This document shows, piece after piece, positions 38,712 through 49,363 of a DNA stretch of 64,000 nt. The notes under the pieces were generated by a model. It did no database searches. It saw only the letters and a list, made by a program, of their open reading frames with translations, and had not been told where the DNA came from. Location of the stretch: contig NC_065872.1 in assembly GCF_933775445.1 (NCBI RefSeq), forward strand, positions 22,506,001-22,570,000, written 5' to 3'. Position 1 is the stretch's first letter, and the number at the start of each line of letters is the position of its first letter. The position numbers were made by a program, and so were the translations under genes. Source of the stretch: Argentina anserina. Its lineage: Eukaryota > Streptophyta > Magnoliopsida > Rosales > Rosaceae.

Positions 38712-39599
38712 TCTTCATCAATCAAACAATATATTAGCTAATTAAGCTTATCCATGCATGGTGACGTCCACTAATTGGACACAAATTCGTTTGATCATAA
38801 TTTTGATAACCACCATTTTATTGTTATCAAGATGCTTCTAATAGTACTGGTGACGTTTAAGTCACCAAAGCTACGACAATAAGCCATGCATCACCAATCT
38901 CATGTGTGATGTATTTCTTAATTTTTCTTGTTCTAGATCACCAAAGTGGTCATGTTAAAGCCGAGAAGGCAGCAAAACCAAACCAAAGATTCAAAGAACC
39001 TCGGGTTATAAAAAGCTACTATTACAGGCAAGCAGAGCTGCGTCTGCAAGCTAATAAAGCTACTGTCAAAGCTTGAAAAAGCTACTGTTAACGTATTTGA
39101 CATATTTATTCCTCTTCATTATCAACATAAGTATCTAGATGAAAATTATTGACATGTATGACCTTTTAAAACTTAGCAAGGTACGAAGATATAAAACACA
39201 ATCTCTGTACGAGATCCGTAAAACAACTACTTGTGTCATAGAACAATGTAGGTGGTTGCGCAATCAGCAAGACACTTGACATCATCTAAATAAATTAAAA
39301 GAGTCTGCAACATGGGAAACATTTCTAGACAATACGTCGTAAGATATTGTAAGAAAAGGAATGAAAACAAAGTGCAATCTCATTGAGTGTATTACATGGC
39401 AATAATTAAGGCTGACATTTTGGGCCGAATTTACCGGACCAATTGAATTTCGAACTGGCCCGAACTAAAATGGGCCGAAGTTTCGGCCTACCGATAGTTC
39501 GGCTCGGCTCAGCCGTATCGAGGTGTTTGTATCGGCCCAGTTAACGTATGCATTTGTATGTACCGCATACTGACTACACCGCATATATACACAAAAGTA

Positions 39600-39690
39600 T
39601 TACAATTTTTTGTTAGAGGCTCAAGGTTCGAACCTTGAATCCAAACCCATCCACTGTACTCCTTACCACTGGAGCACAACACTATCTCAT
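39600..39690 (-). other. Pol III-like A and B boxes on the minus strand
   Basis: The minus strand reads CTCCAGTGGTAAGGAG (A-box-like), and about 35 nt later CAAGGTTCGAACCTTG (B-box-like, GGTTCGAA). The order and spacing are those of tRNA genes and tRNA-derived SINEs. No cloverleaf can be folded, so a SINE head or a chance match is more likely than a tRNA. Confidence 0.3.
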
Positions 39691-39930
39691 TAAATTATGT
39701 ACACACAATATATTTATACATGTTTCTAATGAGCAATATAAGAAATTTGTAATTGTTATTCTGATAGGATGTCCTGAACCCAAACGAATGAAATATCTTT
39801 TTTTGTTCTATAAGAAATATGTCAATAAGCAAGCATCAACATCAATTACATCTGAGATGCCTACTCCATGTACTGATTCTCGTAGTTCTTTGCCAATGAA
39901 TGAAGTGGAATATTAGCAAAAGAAGCTCAA

Positions 39931-42238
39931 ATGGATACCCCTCCAATCATACATGATGCTCTAAATGAGTCCCATATTCAAGCTGATTCTGGATTGCGTC
40001 AATTGATTTATACATTTCAGGTGAATGACCAAGATCATATTCGAAGGCAGTACCTCTTAATGGGACCTTGTCAACCCAAGTTACAGAATTATCCACAAAC
40101 TTTCGATGGACGTGATAACCGTTGTTTTCAATATAGATGGTTTACACTATATCCTTGGTTCCAGTATTCAGAAGCTAAAGATAGAGTGTTATGCTTTCCT
40201 TGCTTCTTTTTTGAGAAAAATCCACCGAAGCATCCTTTATTCATTGTTGAAAGGTGATGCAATTGGGGTAGAATGTTGGGTGGGAAGAAAGGAATTTGTG
40301 TACAACATGTGGGGCTGATAAATTATACTCATAACAAGAATGGTCAAAGTTGGAGTAACTTATTAAGAACTTCTCAGCATATCGATAGAGTGATTGACAA
40401 ACTACCACCGGAAGTTGTAAGGCAAAACATGTTGTGTTTGAAGACAACAATTGCAGCTGTGAAGTATCTTGGAAACGAAGGCTTGCCTTTTAGAGGCCAT
40501 GATGAATCTAGTCATTCTGCTAGCAGAGGGCATTTCATTAAATTGATAAAGAGTTATGAACATACGAATGATGAGATTGCAAAAGTTGTTCTTGAAAATG
40601 CTCCAAAGCATGCCATGTACATTGCAACATCAATTCAGAAGGAAATGCTAGATATAATTGCTACAAAAATCCAAAATAAGATTCGGCAAGAAGTTGGAGA
40701 GGCCAAGTTTTGTATCCTGGTTGATGAATCACTTGATGTATCTCATAAGGAGTAAATGACTATCATTCTTAGGTTTGTTGATAAAGATGGGTTTATTCAA
40801 GAACGATACTTTGAAATTGTAATTGTTGAAGACACTACTTCTACTAATTTCAAGAAACATATATGTGCTTACTAGAAATAATCTCCAAGTGAAAAATATT
40901 CGTGGTCAAGGAAATAATGGAGCTAGCAATATGCGTGGTCAATTTCAGGGGTTGAAGACGTTATTCCTTCAGGATTGCCCGTATGCCTATTATGTTCACT
41001 GCTTTGCTCATCAATTATAGTTAGCTTTGAATGCATGTGCTAGAGATGTTCTTGATATAGAATTATTCTTTCAAATGCTAGCTTCAATTGTTGGTTTTGT
41101 TGGCTCTTCATCGAAGCGTACAAATTTGTTAAAAAGATATTCAAGAAGTAGAAATTGCAGAAAATTTAGCAGATGGAGATCTTGAATCTGAAGAGGGCTT
41201 AACCAGATCCGTAGTCTAAAAAGAGCAAGAACAACTCAATGGGGCTCACACTTTGCTTCGGTTAGTACTTTAGTCCAAGTGTTTAAAGAAACTACTCAGC
41301 TTCTTCAAACCATGATGATTGATAAAGAGCTAACTGGAAGTGTAAGAAGTGATGCAAAAGGTTTCCTTAAAGCATTGAGGGCACTTGATTTTGTGTTTTT
41401 TTGTTGCTCACTAACAAAGTTATGGGGATTACTGATTTACTTTCACAAGCCTTGCAGAAGCAGTCACAAGACATTGTTAATGCCATGAATTTGGTTTCAA
41501 GTACAAAGGCACTTCTTCAAACTTTGAGGAATGATGGACGGAAAAGTTTTATCCAAAGTGTCTTGAATTTTGTTGAAAAACATGGTCTTGAAATGCCTGA
41601 TATGGATGCAGCCTATTCAATGGGTACTGGTCATGGCTGTCAACAACATGATGTTGTTATAAATGAACATTATTATCATTTTTCACATGTTTAATGTGAT
41701 CATAGATGTTCAGATGATGGAGTTAAATGACAGGTTCAAAGAGCAAGCTATATAACTACTTATCTTGAGCTCTGCATTGGATCCTAAAAATCAGTTTAAG
41801 AAGTTCGACATGGCCAAGATTTGCAAACTTGCTGCGAAGTTTTATCCGGAAGACTTTGATACATCTGAGGTAATAGCTTTGAGGTTACAGTTAGAGCATT
41901 ATAAGTACCAAGTTGTATCTGATAAAGATTTTAAAAAATTATCTTCTCTTGCGCAATTATGTAGACGATTAGTTGAAACAGACTTAGCAAATCTTTTTTT
42001 CTTAGTTGATAGATTGATTCGTTTAGTCTTGACAAATCCTATTTCCACTACTACTACGGAACACGCATTTTCAGATATGAAGATTATAAAGACTAGATTG
42101 AAAAACAAGATGGAAGACGGATACCTTTCAGGTTGTATGATGCTTCACATTGAAACAGAATACGTAGATGGTATTGACTCAGAGACAGTGATTGATCATT
42201 TTGAGTCTATTGGAGATCGTAGAGCGCAATTTAGATAG
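39931..42238 (+). pseudogene. Ruined hAT transposase (TTF-type zinc finger, DUF4371, hAT dimerisation)
   Basis: Collinear pieces of one transposase appear in shifting frames. From 39931 the TTF-type zinc-finger part reads PQTFDGRDNRCFQYRWF and later VLCFPCFFF. From 40273 the DUF4371 part has LPFRGHDESSHS and FCILVDESLDVSHKE, then an in-frame TAA at 40753. From 40880 come NIRGQGNNGASNMRG and YAYYVHCFAHQL, ending at TAG. From 41765 the C-terminal dimerisation part contains RLVLTNPISTTTTEHAFSDM and ends at 42238. At least three premature stops or frameshifts break it. A functional family member would cut and paste the element between hAT ends; this one cannot. Confidence 0.88.
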
Positions 42239-44282
42239 AGTATTTTATATAACAGTTCTTAATGACTCTTATTTATTGACAATTCTTATATCTCTTTCGA
42301 ACTATTGATGAATCATATGTAAAAATTGTTTTTTTACCTTCTTAGGAGTTTTCATTATGGTTGATAAATTTTTTTCCGCTCACCTAACTTTCGGACCTTA
42401 GATCCACCACTAATTAATCATTAAATCAACATCATCGAAAATCTAATCAACCTCATCTGAGTCGTCTCTAATCTTATGAATTTTCTAGTGAATCACGAAG
42501 ATTGATAATTTCACAGTGATCAGATTATTTGTTGTGAATAAAACAAGTCCATTGTATTTCACTTTCTTCGTTCTCTTTCATTTTGTTTCAAGATTGTTTA
42601 CCAATATTCTTCTTTATATCTGCAGATAAGTGCAATCACCTGCATTTTTCTGTTTCCGACCGAAACCGAACTGAATATTCGGTGACCAAAACTTTGATAG
42701 TATTTATTGTTTGGTCGGCAACGATTTGAAATTTCCTCTACCGACAAGAGTCGGTTCGGCTTCGGCAAAGCCAAAAATGGATCGGTTTAGTACCGAATTC
42801 AGCCCTAGCAATACTACTACATTCTTCAACTAAAAAGTTGGTAACGGATGTTAGAAAAAAACCATCTAAATGGTGCAAGTGGTTATCAATAAAATTGGTT
42901 AAGTTATGAAAAACGACTTGGAGAAAACCGGAAAGATAACCGAAAAACCATGTCAAAATATGCGCAAAACCAAATGAAACTTTGGCAGGAAAACGCTTGA
43001 ACAAAGGATGTTGGAAATATACTAGAAAAACAACGAGAAAACGGCGAAGAATCGCCAGAAAACTCAACGGAAAACCGGTGGCGCCGGTGACTAGAAAATC
43101 ACTGGCATGAACTGGGTAGTGGTGCCGGAAACGCCAGAAATGGGCCGGAAGGCGGCCAAAACATCTAGAAACGTCGACAAAATGCTAGAAAAATGTTTAG
43201 TAAAATGCTAGCAGTGGCCGGAAATGGCCAAGGTGACCAGCACGACAATTTAAATTTTGACGTTCCGAGGTTCGTTTTCCAAATTTTAAGTGTCAAATTC
43301 ACAATGTAGTGTTATCGGAGTCTCAGTAACCAAATAACGGCCAATTTAAGAACCACAACGAGTTATAAACGTTGACCAATCATGCTAGGTTTAAGGCGAA
43401 TAAAATTCTCAAGAAATCAACTTGTAAATAAGGATCATGAGAAATTTTATTGAATATGCCAATCTTTAATAGATCAAAAACAAACTTCCAATTTCAAAGA
43501 CGACTTAACCTAAAGTTCAGTAAGAAACATGACAATACCAACGTCATGCTTGAAAAATATAAGGCACAGAACATAGTCAAAATAGATTGACTAATCAAAA
43601 GTCTATAGCAACAAAATCTTACATATTGGATGGGGCAGAGTCTTAGCTTGTGACTTAAAAATCTGCTATCTGCAAATTGGAAGAATGTTACGTGTCCATC
43701 TCAAATGTACCCTCAATAGAACACAAGTGTGAAAATTGGCTGGTATTTCTTGGATGTGGAGCATGCATTAAGATCAACTCTGGTAACACAACGTCAAAGA
43801 CGTTTATTGAATCAATTTAAGTGTGACCCATAGAATTTTGGGATCTTTTGTCAATATATAGTGCTGCTTCAAAGTAGTATGAATTTCAACTCAAATAAAT
43901 GAGTACGTAAAAAGACCTTGGGATTGTCATCTATAGACATTAGTTGAAGAAACTTGATAGGTGCACTTTGTGCGACGTTCTTAACATTTTTTTACCTCAA
44001 TTTGTACTTTTTAAGCCCTTATTGTTGTACTATTGAGTCATTGAGTCGTAGTAAGAGTCTTGAGCGGTATTGAATGCATTTTTTGTGCTTAAATGAGTTA
44101 AAAACGCATAATTGGTCTAGAGTCCTAGTTTGACTAGGAATCCTTGTTAGGTTTTGAAACTAATTATCTCTTACTTATGATTCTATTTTCTTATTTTCAG
44201 ATTGGATTGAAGAGATAATTAAAGAAAAAGAGATGGAGCCAAGTGATGCAATAATTAAATAGAAGATGATCATTAAAGGCAT

Positions 44283-44440
44283 AAAACATGGCATGTTTTA
44301 GGGAATAAACCATGACATGATTTAGGGAATAAACCATGACATGATTAAGGGAATAAAACATGGAATGATTTAAGGGATTAAAGCATGACATGATTTAGGG
44401 AATACAACTTGCCATGATTTAAGGGATTAAAATATGGCAT
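44283..44440 (+). repeat. 24-25 bp minisatellite inside the solo LTR
   Basis: About 6.5 units of the type AAACCATGACATGATTTAGG plus GAAT, with substitutions between units. It lies upstream of the LTR TATA box, in presumed U3. Confidence 0.85.
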
Positions 44441-44481
44441 TATAATATGAGGAAAGATGCAACTACCCTCCTTCTTTCCTC

Positions 44482-44492
44482 TATATATATAT
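44482..44492 (+). promoter_or_regulatory. LTR TATA box
   Basis: TATATATATAT in CCTCTATATATATATGGC, just upstream of a CA-rich leader. It is in the same relative place as in the related LTR at 31075. Confidence 0.45.
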
Positions 44493-46155
44493 GGCTTCAT
44501 CTCTCAAATAAGATCATTTCTCATTTGCATTCAAGAGCCAAAACTCTACAAAAATACTACCTCAAACATCCTTCACCAAAACATCAAACCATTCTCCCCT
44601 ATATACAAATTTCATCTCCACCGTAATCACCATTGAAAACACACCTCCAAGGTTTCTACAACGTGTAATTCTCGCAACTCATCTCCACGGGTTTGTTCGT
44701 TTTTGATTTTTTATAATACTTTGTCTATGAAGATTGTAGTATGATATTAGTGTGGGATTATTATTTTATACTAAAAATCGAAATTTTCAGATTGTTTTAT
44801 TGGGTTTTTGGATCTTTGCCGAATTGATGGTTTCCTATAATTAATGAGTTTGTATTTCTATTATTGTGTTCTAATCATATTTCTCATACTTTTAGATAAT
44901 TTTCAGATATGTGCATATGAATTTAGTGCTTGGATGCAATCCCTAAGATTGTGTTTGAGTGCTAGATTCATCAACCATATTGACACAAATCGAATCATGT
45001 CCTAAGTAGGTTCGGTTTGTGTTGATTAAAAGTGGTAAAAATTATGGAAATTTGCATGTGAAACCATGGTAGGTGACGCCATACATGAAACATGTCTCCA
45101 ACAAACATTTGGCACTTAAATGTAATCTTGTTTAGTGTTATTGAATTCGATTGCATGTAAATTTATATTAGGCCCTAAGTCAATATAAATGTTAATTGAA
45201 ATCTTGCATGATTAGATGATCCCCTAAGGCTCTAATTGTATTGGTGTCTACAAAGTATGTAATTAGTCGAATTAGAATGCATGATAGGTTCGAATTTGTA
45301 ATTATGTGGTGTAATGGTAAATTTGGTTTAAGTTTGTTAAAGAGAAGTCGATCATTTAAATAGTAATTTAGGTTTTATTTTAGTAGTTAATAATCAATCT
45401 CAAACCCCCCATCATTTGTTAACACTAAAATTTTAGAGTTCCTTTCAATTCCCCGGACTGAACGATCCCTGCTTATTCTATATTAACAATGACATTTTAC
45501 AGGGTTTATTATAGACGTTTTAATTAACGCTCTATCAAAACTCAAAAATTTAAATTATCATCGCGATTGGCGACAGATTCACAAGAAAGAGGGTTGTGTT
45601 GGTTTCGAATGAACGAAACTGGAATTAGAAGGGTTGTGATATCTATGGGCTATGGTCACAAATAGAATCAACGTAAAACAGTGATTCTCATGATCGCACC
45701 CAAAACAGCGGTGCACTCAGGCGACCATACGAAATCGATTTCTTCTCTTAAAATAATAACGTGATTCACCCATAGAATTTGAAGTTGGCCCCATAGAATT
45801 TTGGGATCTTTTGTCAACAAATAGTGATGTTTCATAGTAGTATGAATTTAAACTCAAATAAATGAGTACATAAAAAGACCTTGGGATTGTCATCTATAGA
45901 CATTAGTTGAAGAAACTCAAAAATTTAAATTATCATCGCGATTGGCAACACATCCACAAGAAACGATGGTTGTGTTGGTTTCGAATGAATGAAACTATTC
46001 AAGTATGTAACCAGAATTAGAAGGGTTGTGATATCTATGGTCATTAAAATAATTGTTGCAAAATGATGATTCTCATGATCGCACCCAAAACAGCGGTGCA
46101 CTCGGGCGACCACATGAAATCGATTTCTTTCCTTAAAATAATAACGTGATTCACC

Positions 46156-47815
46156 GAGGACTGTCACACAAAAAATATTGACCAAGAGGGGAATCATATC
46201 CATCTTTGGTCTCATCGGCGCTATAAAAATGGTCGGAAAAGAGACATGAAGAATGCTAATAGCGCTCAATAATATATATATATATATATGTTCAAAAACA
46301 ACAACTTTAAGAAAAACATACTTGTTGGTCTGCCAAATAGACCGCATATAATTAAATTACTCTGTAAATCGATCGTAATGTAGGAATTGATGAATTCATT
46401 TTCCTTGTCGATCTTCGTAAGGATGACATAAATTTCTCTTGAGGAATGTCCATCTCTAGCATGCATGTCATCACAGTGGTATGACGATTAATCATTTTTT
46501 CTAGACGAGCACGTGCATTATAGTTAGAAACTAAATGTGCAAATAAACAATTAAATAAATCAATAAGGAAAGAAAACAAAAAAATAGAGTTTAGAACGAA
46601 CATGCCATTGGGCTCGGGAAGGCTGAGGCCCAAAAAGAGCTATTGGGTTAGCAGAAGGCCCAAATCCGAGATGGGTCAGTTTGATGCTGAAATCGGGTCA
46701 ACAGCGAGTCGGATCCAAAGGAAACGACTTGTTCTGCAGCGCCATCAGTCTTGACGGAAGCAAGGCGTCCTCGGCGTCGGGCTTGCAGCTCCGGCGGACT
46801 GAGTTGAACGAAGCAGGGTCATTGGGGCAAGAGCGCAGCGCTAGGACGAGTGTGCGGCAGAGTCGCAAAAGAAGAGGGATCAGGGCAGCGGCGGCTCTGA
46901 GTCATATCGAAGTCGGAGCTCGTCGGGTAGGCTCTAGGCTGGACATACGTTGGCAGCTGGGAGAGAGACGCGCTGGGCCGGCGTCGGATGCAGAAGACAG
47001 AGGCCGGAGTGGTGTCGACCGACGCAGGCGATAAAGGAGACGGGGAGCCGAGAACAATTGGGATTACAATCAGTTTTTCTATTTCCGATAACAATTTGTC
47101 GGTTTTTCAAATTCTCCAGCGATGCCAAAGGGGAAAACAGGCTGCCGGGGCATATGATTTCAGCATAGTTATAAAAATACGTGTAAACATGGATTTGGGA
47201 CCCTAAAACGTTGAAAACAAGGCAATTTGACATGCTAGAATCAAGCATATACACCCTTGATTCGTTTCACATGAATCAGTGTTGCAAAGGTATGCCTTAG
47301 AAGGGTTGCCGACGCTGTCAAGGGTGGCTAGATGGCCTATACCTAATTGGTGCTATGAGTGGTCGCCACTGGCCACCGGAGATGCCATGGCCGGCCGGCA
47401 TGCTGTAGGGGTCATGACACTTTTTTTTCTTTTTCTTTTTTTCGAGCTTTTCAATTTTCAAACTCTTAAATAAATTCATCACCATATTTCAATCAGGTGG
47501 GATTAGTGCTATGAATTTGATTCTTTTCTTTTCTACTTTGTTTTTCATTGCGTTTGCGAGGATATAATTTAAACCATTCATGTATCATAAGGAAATCAAA
47601 ATAACACTGCATGCATTTTAAAAAAGAATCAGTTCTATATAGTTGTACAACAAAGTATACAAGAGAAGGAATCATATCCACAAGTACAAAGAAAGATTGG
47701 TGTTTTACCATTCACATTTCTTCCGTACCTTTGTGTTATTTACAATCTAGTCTAATGTCATTTGGCAATAATGTACAGTTAAACTAGCAGATGTTTTCAA
47801 CCTTTTCTTCAAGCG
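46156..47815. other. Intergenic and repeat-derived sequence with a GC-rich block
   Basis: A TA run lies at 46270-46289. The block 46600-47050 is markedly GC-rich, with overlapping open frames on both strands but no recognised protein; such blocks often are leader regions of LTR elements. A second GC-rich patch is at 47290-47420. The segment 47500-47815 includes the presumed 3' UTR of the PI4K gene. Confidence 0.4.
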
Positions 47816-49363
47816 CTAGTAATTTGTTCCGTTGAGGAGGATGTCGGGCAAAAGCTTCTCAAAATTGTCCAAGAATAAATCCCATTCATCTTTACTCATG
47901 TCTCCAAAATATATTGCTCCCGTTTCAAATTTGAAATTATTTACTGAGAAACTCACACTCTCCACCAAACCTCCTACCTTATGAATATCACTTGTACTAC
48001 CATCAACATAAGCACTATTGCCTTTCATATTTTTACTATCAGAATCATCAGTGCCGTGATTGCTTTCCTCAAATAGTGGATAGATACATCCCTTGGTCAA
48101 CTCTGTAATTGATCCCACAGACGAAAACCTTGCCATTCCAGGATAGATCTGTAAGAGTTGCGGAAGATCAAAATTCTCATCAAAGCTTTCTAAAGTATCA
48201 TTCTGAAATGGAAATATTTCACCTTGTTTCATTGTTTCTCTGTTTTCATCAGCTGTACCAAACATTGTTGCTCTAACTTGTAAGCAAAGATTTTCTAATT
48301 CACTCAATTTTTCTTCACCAGCACAGAAATGTCGAGTCATCATATCACCTATATCAGCTAAGCAAAGCCCTGCAGCTGTAGCCCGCTTCAAGAAGATGGT
48401 GCAGAGCACAAGAACACGGATCGCAGCCTCACGTAAAGAAGGAATCTGAGTTCTTAGTGGAGCCGAAGCTTGAGGCCAGTGCAGCCATTCAAAGTATGGA
48501 TCATCAAGCCACTCAGGAAGGCAAAGCCCATGGTCAATAGGCACAAGCTCAGCCATCCCAACTGCATAATTGTTCTGCTCATACTTCTGAACAAGCATAT
48601 TACCTGCGTGCCTATCAAGATTTAGGACTCTTACATCAAAAATTCCAATACGATGAACTGAAGCTATTGAAAAGCAAGAAAACCCCAATTCTCCAGCATC
48701 AAAGTCATGATCTACAAAGCGCTGAAGAGAAGCAATCTTGTAGGGAGTAGCTGAAATTGCTGCTGCATTATTATTGACGCGGAATGCAACATGAGAAATT
48801 TTTACTAAAGCAGATGGAGGAACACCAGCGAATCCACCATGGTCAAGGAGATAAGCTGCTAATTCTCGAATTCCAGATTCACCAATCCGAACTGAGCGTT
48901 TTAAACCAGGTTGACCCATCATCTGACCTCCGAAGCCTTTAGGATTATTAAAGGCTAAGGGTTCTTCATCTATGGGCTTTACTGCAGCAATATTGTCTCC
49001 ATTTCGACTACATAGAAAGTAGGCACCCCCTAGGCCACTTGGCACAGGCAATAGATCAGCACCAGAAGCCATAGCTATGGCAACTTCAACCACAAGAGCA
49101 TGTACCCTAGGAATTCTGCTCCCGCCAACAATCTCAATCCGTGGATTAGTGTCAAAGTCTTCCTCCAATGCAGTAGTTTGGGAGAGACATGGGGTGGAAT
49201 AGCTTTTGTGAATATTAGTAACTCCGCATGTATTTTTTAAGGAGTGGGAAAAAATGCAGTAATCAAGATGGGTGTAGGATTGTAATCTGCATCGCTGGGA
49301 TCGTCTTAATGGCTTAATTCCGTGATGTTGATCAACTGCTACAGCCATTTCCACGAATCTCAT
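47816..49363 (-). CDS. PI4KG: Phosphatidylinositol 4-kinase gamma (no ubiquitin-like domain)
   Basis: An uninterrupted minus-strand frame of 515 residues carries the PI3/4-kinase catalytic core. A glycine-poor nucleotide loop leads to AAVKPIDEEP (Lys129), followed by NNPKGFGG, then GVPPSALVKISH, the catalytic loop LNLDRHAGNML (Asp250, Asn255) and the metal-binding PIDHGLCLPE (Asp277). The C-terminal third is acidic and poorly conserved. No ubiquitin-like repeat precedes the kinase core, as in the shorter Arabidopsis gamma members. The second Met (codon 6, 49348) has G at -3 and +4 and begins MAVAVDQHHGIKPLRR, which resembles related proteins better than codon 1; it is the more likely start. 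Some plant gamma proteins show protein-kinase rather than lipid-kinase activity (established for a few members), so the substrate is open. All key residues are present. Confidence 0.95.
   Translation of the reverse strand: MRFVEMAVAVDQHHGIKPLRRSQRCRLQSYTHLDYCIFSHSLKNTCGVTNIHKSYSTPCLSQTTALEEDFDTNPRIEIVGGSRIPRVHALVVEVAIAMASGADLLPVPSGLGGAYFLCSRNGDNIAAVKPIDEEPLAFNNPKGFGGQMMGQPGLKRSVRIGESGIRELAAYLLDHGGFAGVPPSALVKISHVAFRVNNNAAAISATPYKIASLQRFVDHDFDAGELGFSCFSIASVHRIGIFDVRVLNLDRHAGNMLVQKYEQNNYAVGMAELVPIDHGLCLPEWLDDPYFEWLHWPQASAPLRTQIPSLREAAIRVLVLCTIFLKRATAAGLCLADIGDMMTRHFCAGEEKLSELENLCLQVRATMFGTADENRETMKQGEIFPFQNDTLESFDENFDLPQLLQIYPGMARFSSVGSITELTKGCIYPLFEESNHGTDDSDSKNMKGNSAYVDGSTSDIHKVGGLVESVSFSVNNFKFETGAIYFGDMSKDEWDLFLDNFEKLLPDILLNGTNY

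Larger units (their letters stand above)
39407..42807 (+). mobile_element. hAT transposon (DUF4371 class) inside copia copy B
   Basis: The left end TAAGGCTGA and the reverse complement of the right end, TAGGGCTGA, match at 8 of 9. The flanking octamers GCAATAAT (39399-39406) and GCAATACT (42808-42815) differ at one base, an 8-bp hAT target duplication. Both subterminal regions are full of TCGG and CCGA words. The body carries a ruined transposase gene on +. At 3.4 kb this is close to a full-length autonomous element that has since decayed. Confidence 0.82.
43955..45537 (+). mobile_element. Solo LTR (TGATAGG...CTATCA), 1583 bp, in duplicated unit 1
   Basis: AAACT flanks both ends (43950-43954 and 45538-45542). 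The ends TGATAG and CTATCA are a perfect 6-bp inverted pair. The undisturbed sister unit reads GAAGAAACTCAAAAATTT at 45910-45927 with one AAACT (45913-45917), which is the empty site. No internal domain or second LTR is present. It is related to the solo LTR at 29968-32117. Confidence 0.92.
34744..46155 (-). mobile_element. Decayed Ty1/copia element, copy B, with nested insertions
   Basis: The minus-strand 3' end is clear: polypurine tract CAAGGGGGAG (34967-34958) followed by an LTR from 34957 to about 34744. Rightward, 35000-35200 matches the 3' end of copy A. The segment 37046-37400 matches copy C/D's integrase linker and 37640-39300 matches its upstream part. A hAT MITE, a 3.4-kb hAT element and, if the element really extends that far, a solo LTR and a tandem duplication lie inside. 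No frame is intact and no primer-binding site or 5' LTR was found, so the right limit is a guess. The stretch 42816-46155 is assigned only because it continues without a visible border. Confidence 0.5.
43827..46155. repeat. Tandem duplication: 43827-45770 and 45790-46155
   Basis: The unit beginning CCCATAGAATTTTGGGATCT at 43827 recurs at 45790. Both units end GTGATTCACC (45770, 46155). Without its insertion copy 1 is 356 bp and copy 2 is 366 bp, with few substitutions and one small indel. Copy 1 is interrupted by the solo LTR 43955-45537; copy 2 is not. Confidence 0.88.

Noticed and set aside
39629..39644. CAAGGTTCGAACCTTG as a tRNA T-arm
   Set aside because: No acceptor stem, D-arm or anticodon arm can be paired around it; kept only as a pol III-like box.
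46681..47254. Overlapping GC-rich frames on both strands
   Set aside because: Openness follows from base composition; no conserved motif on either strand.
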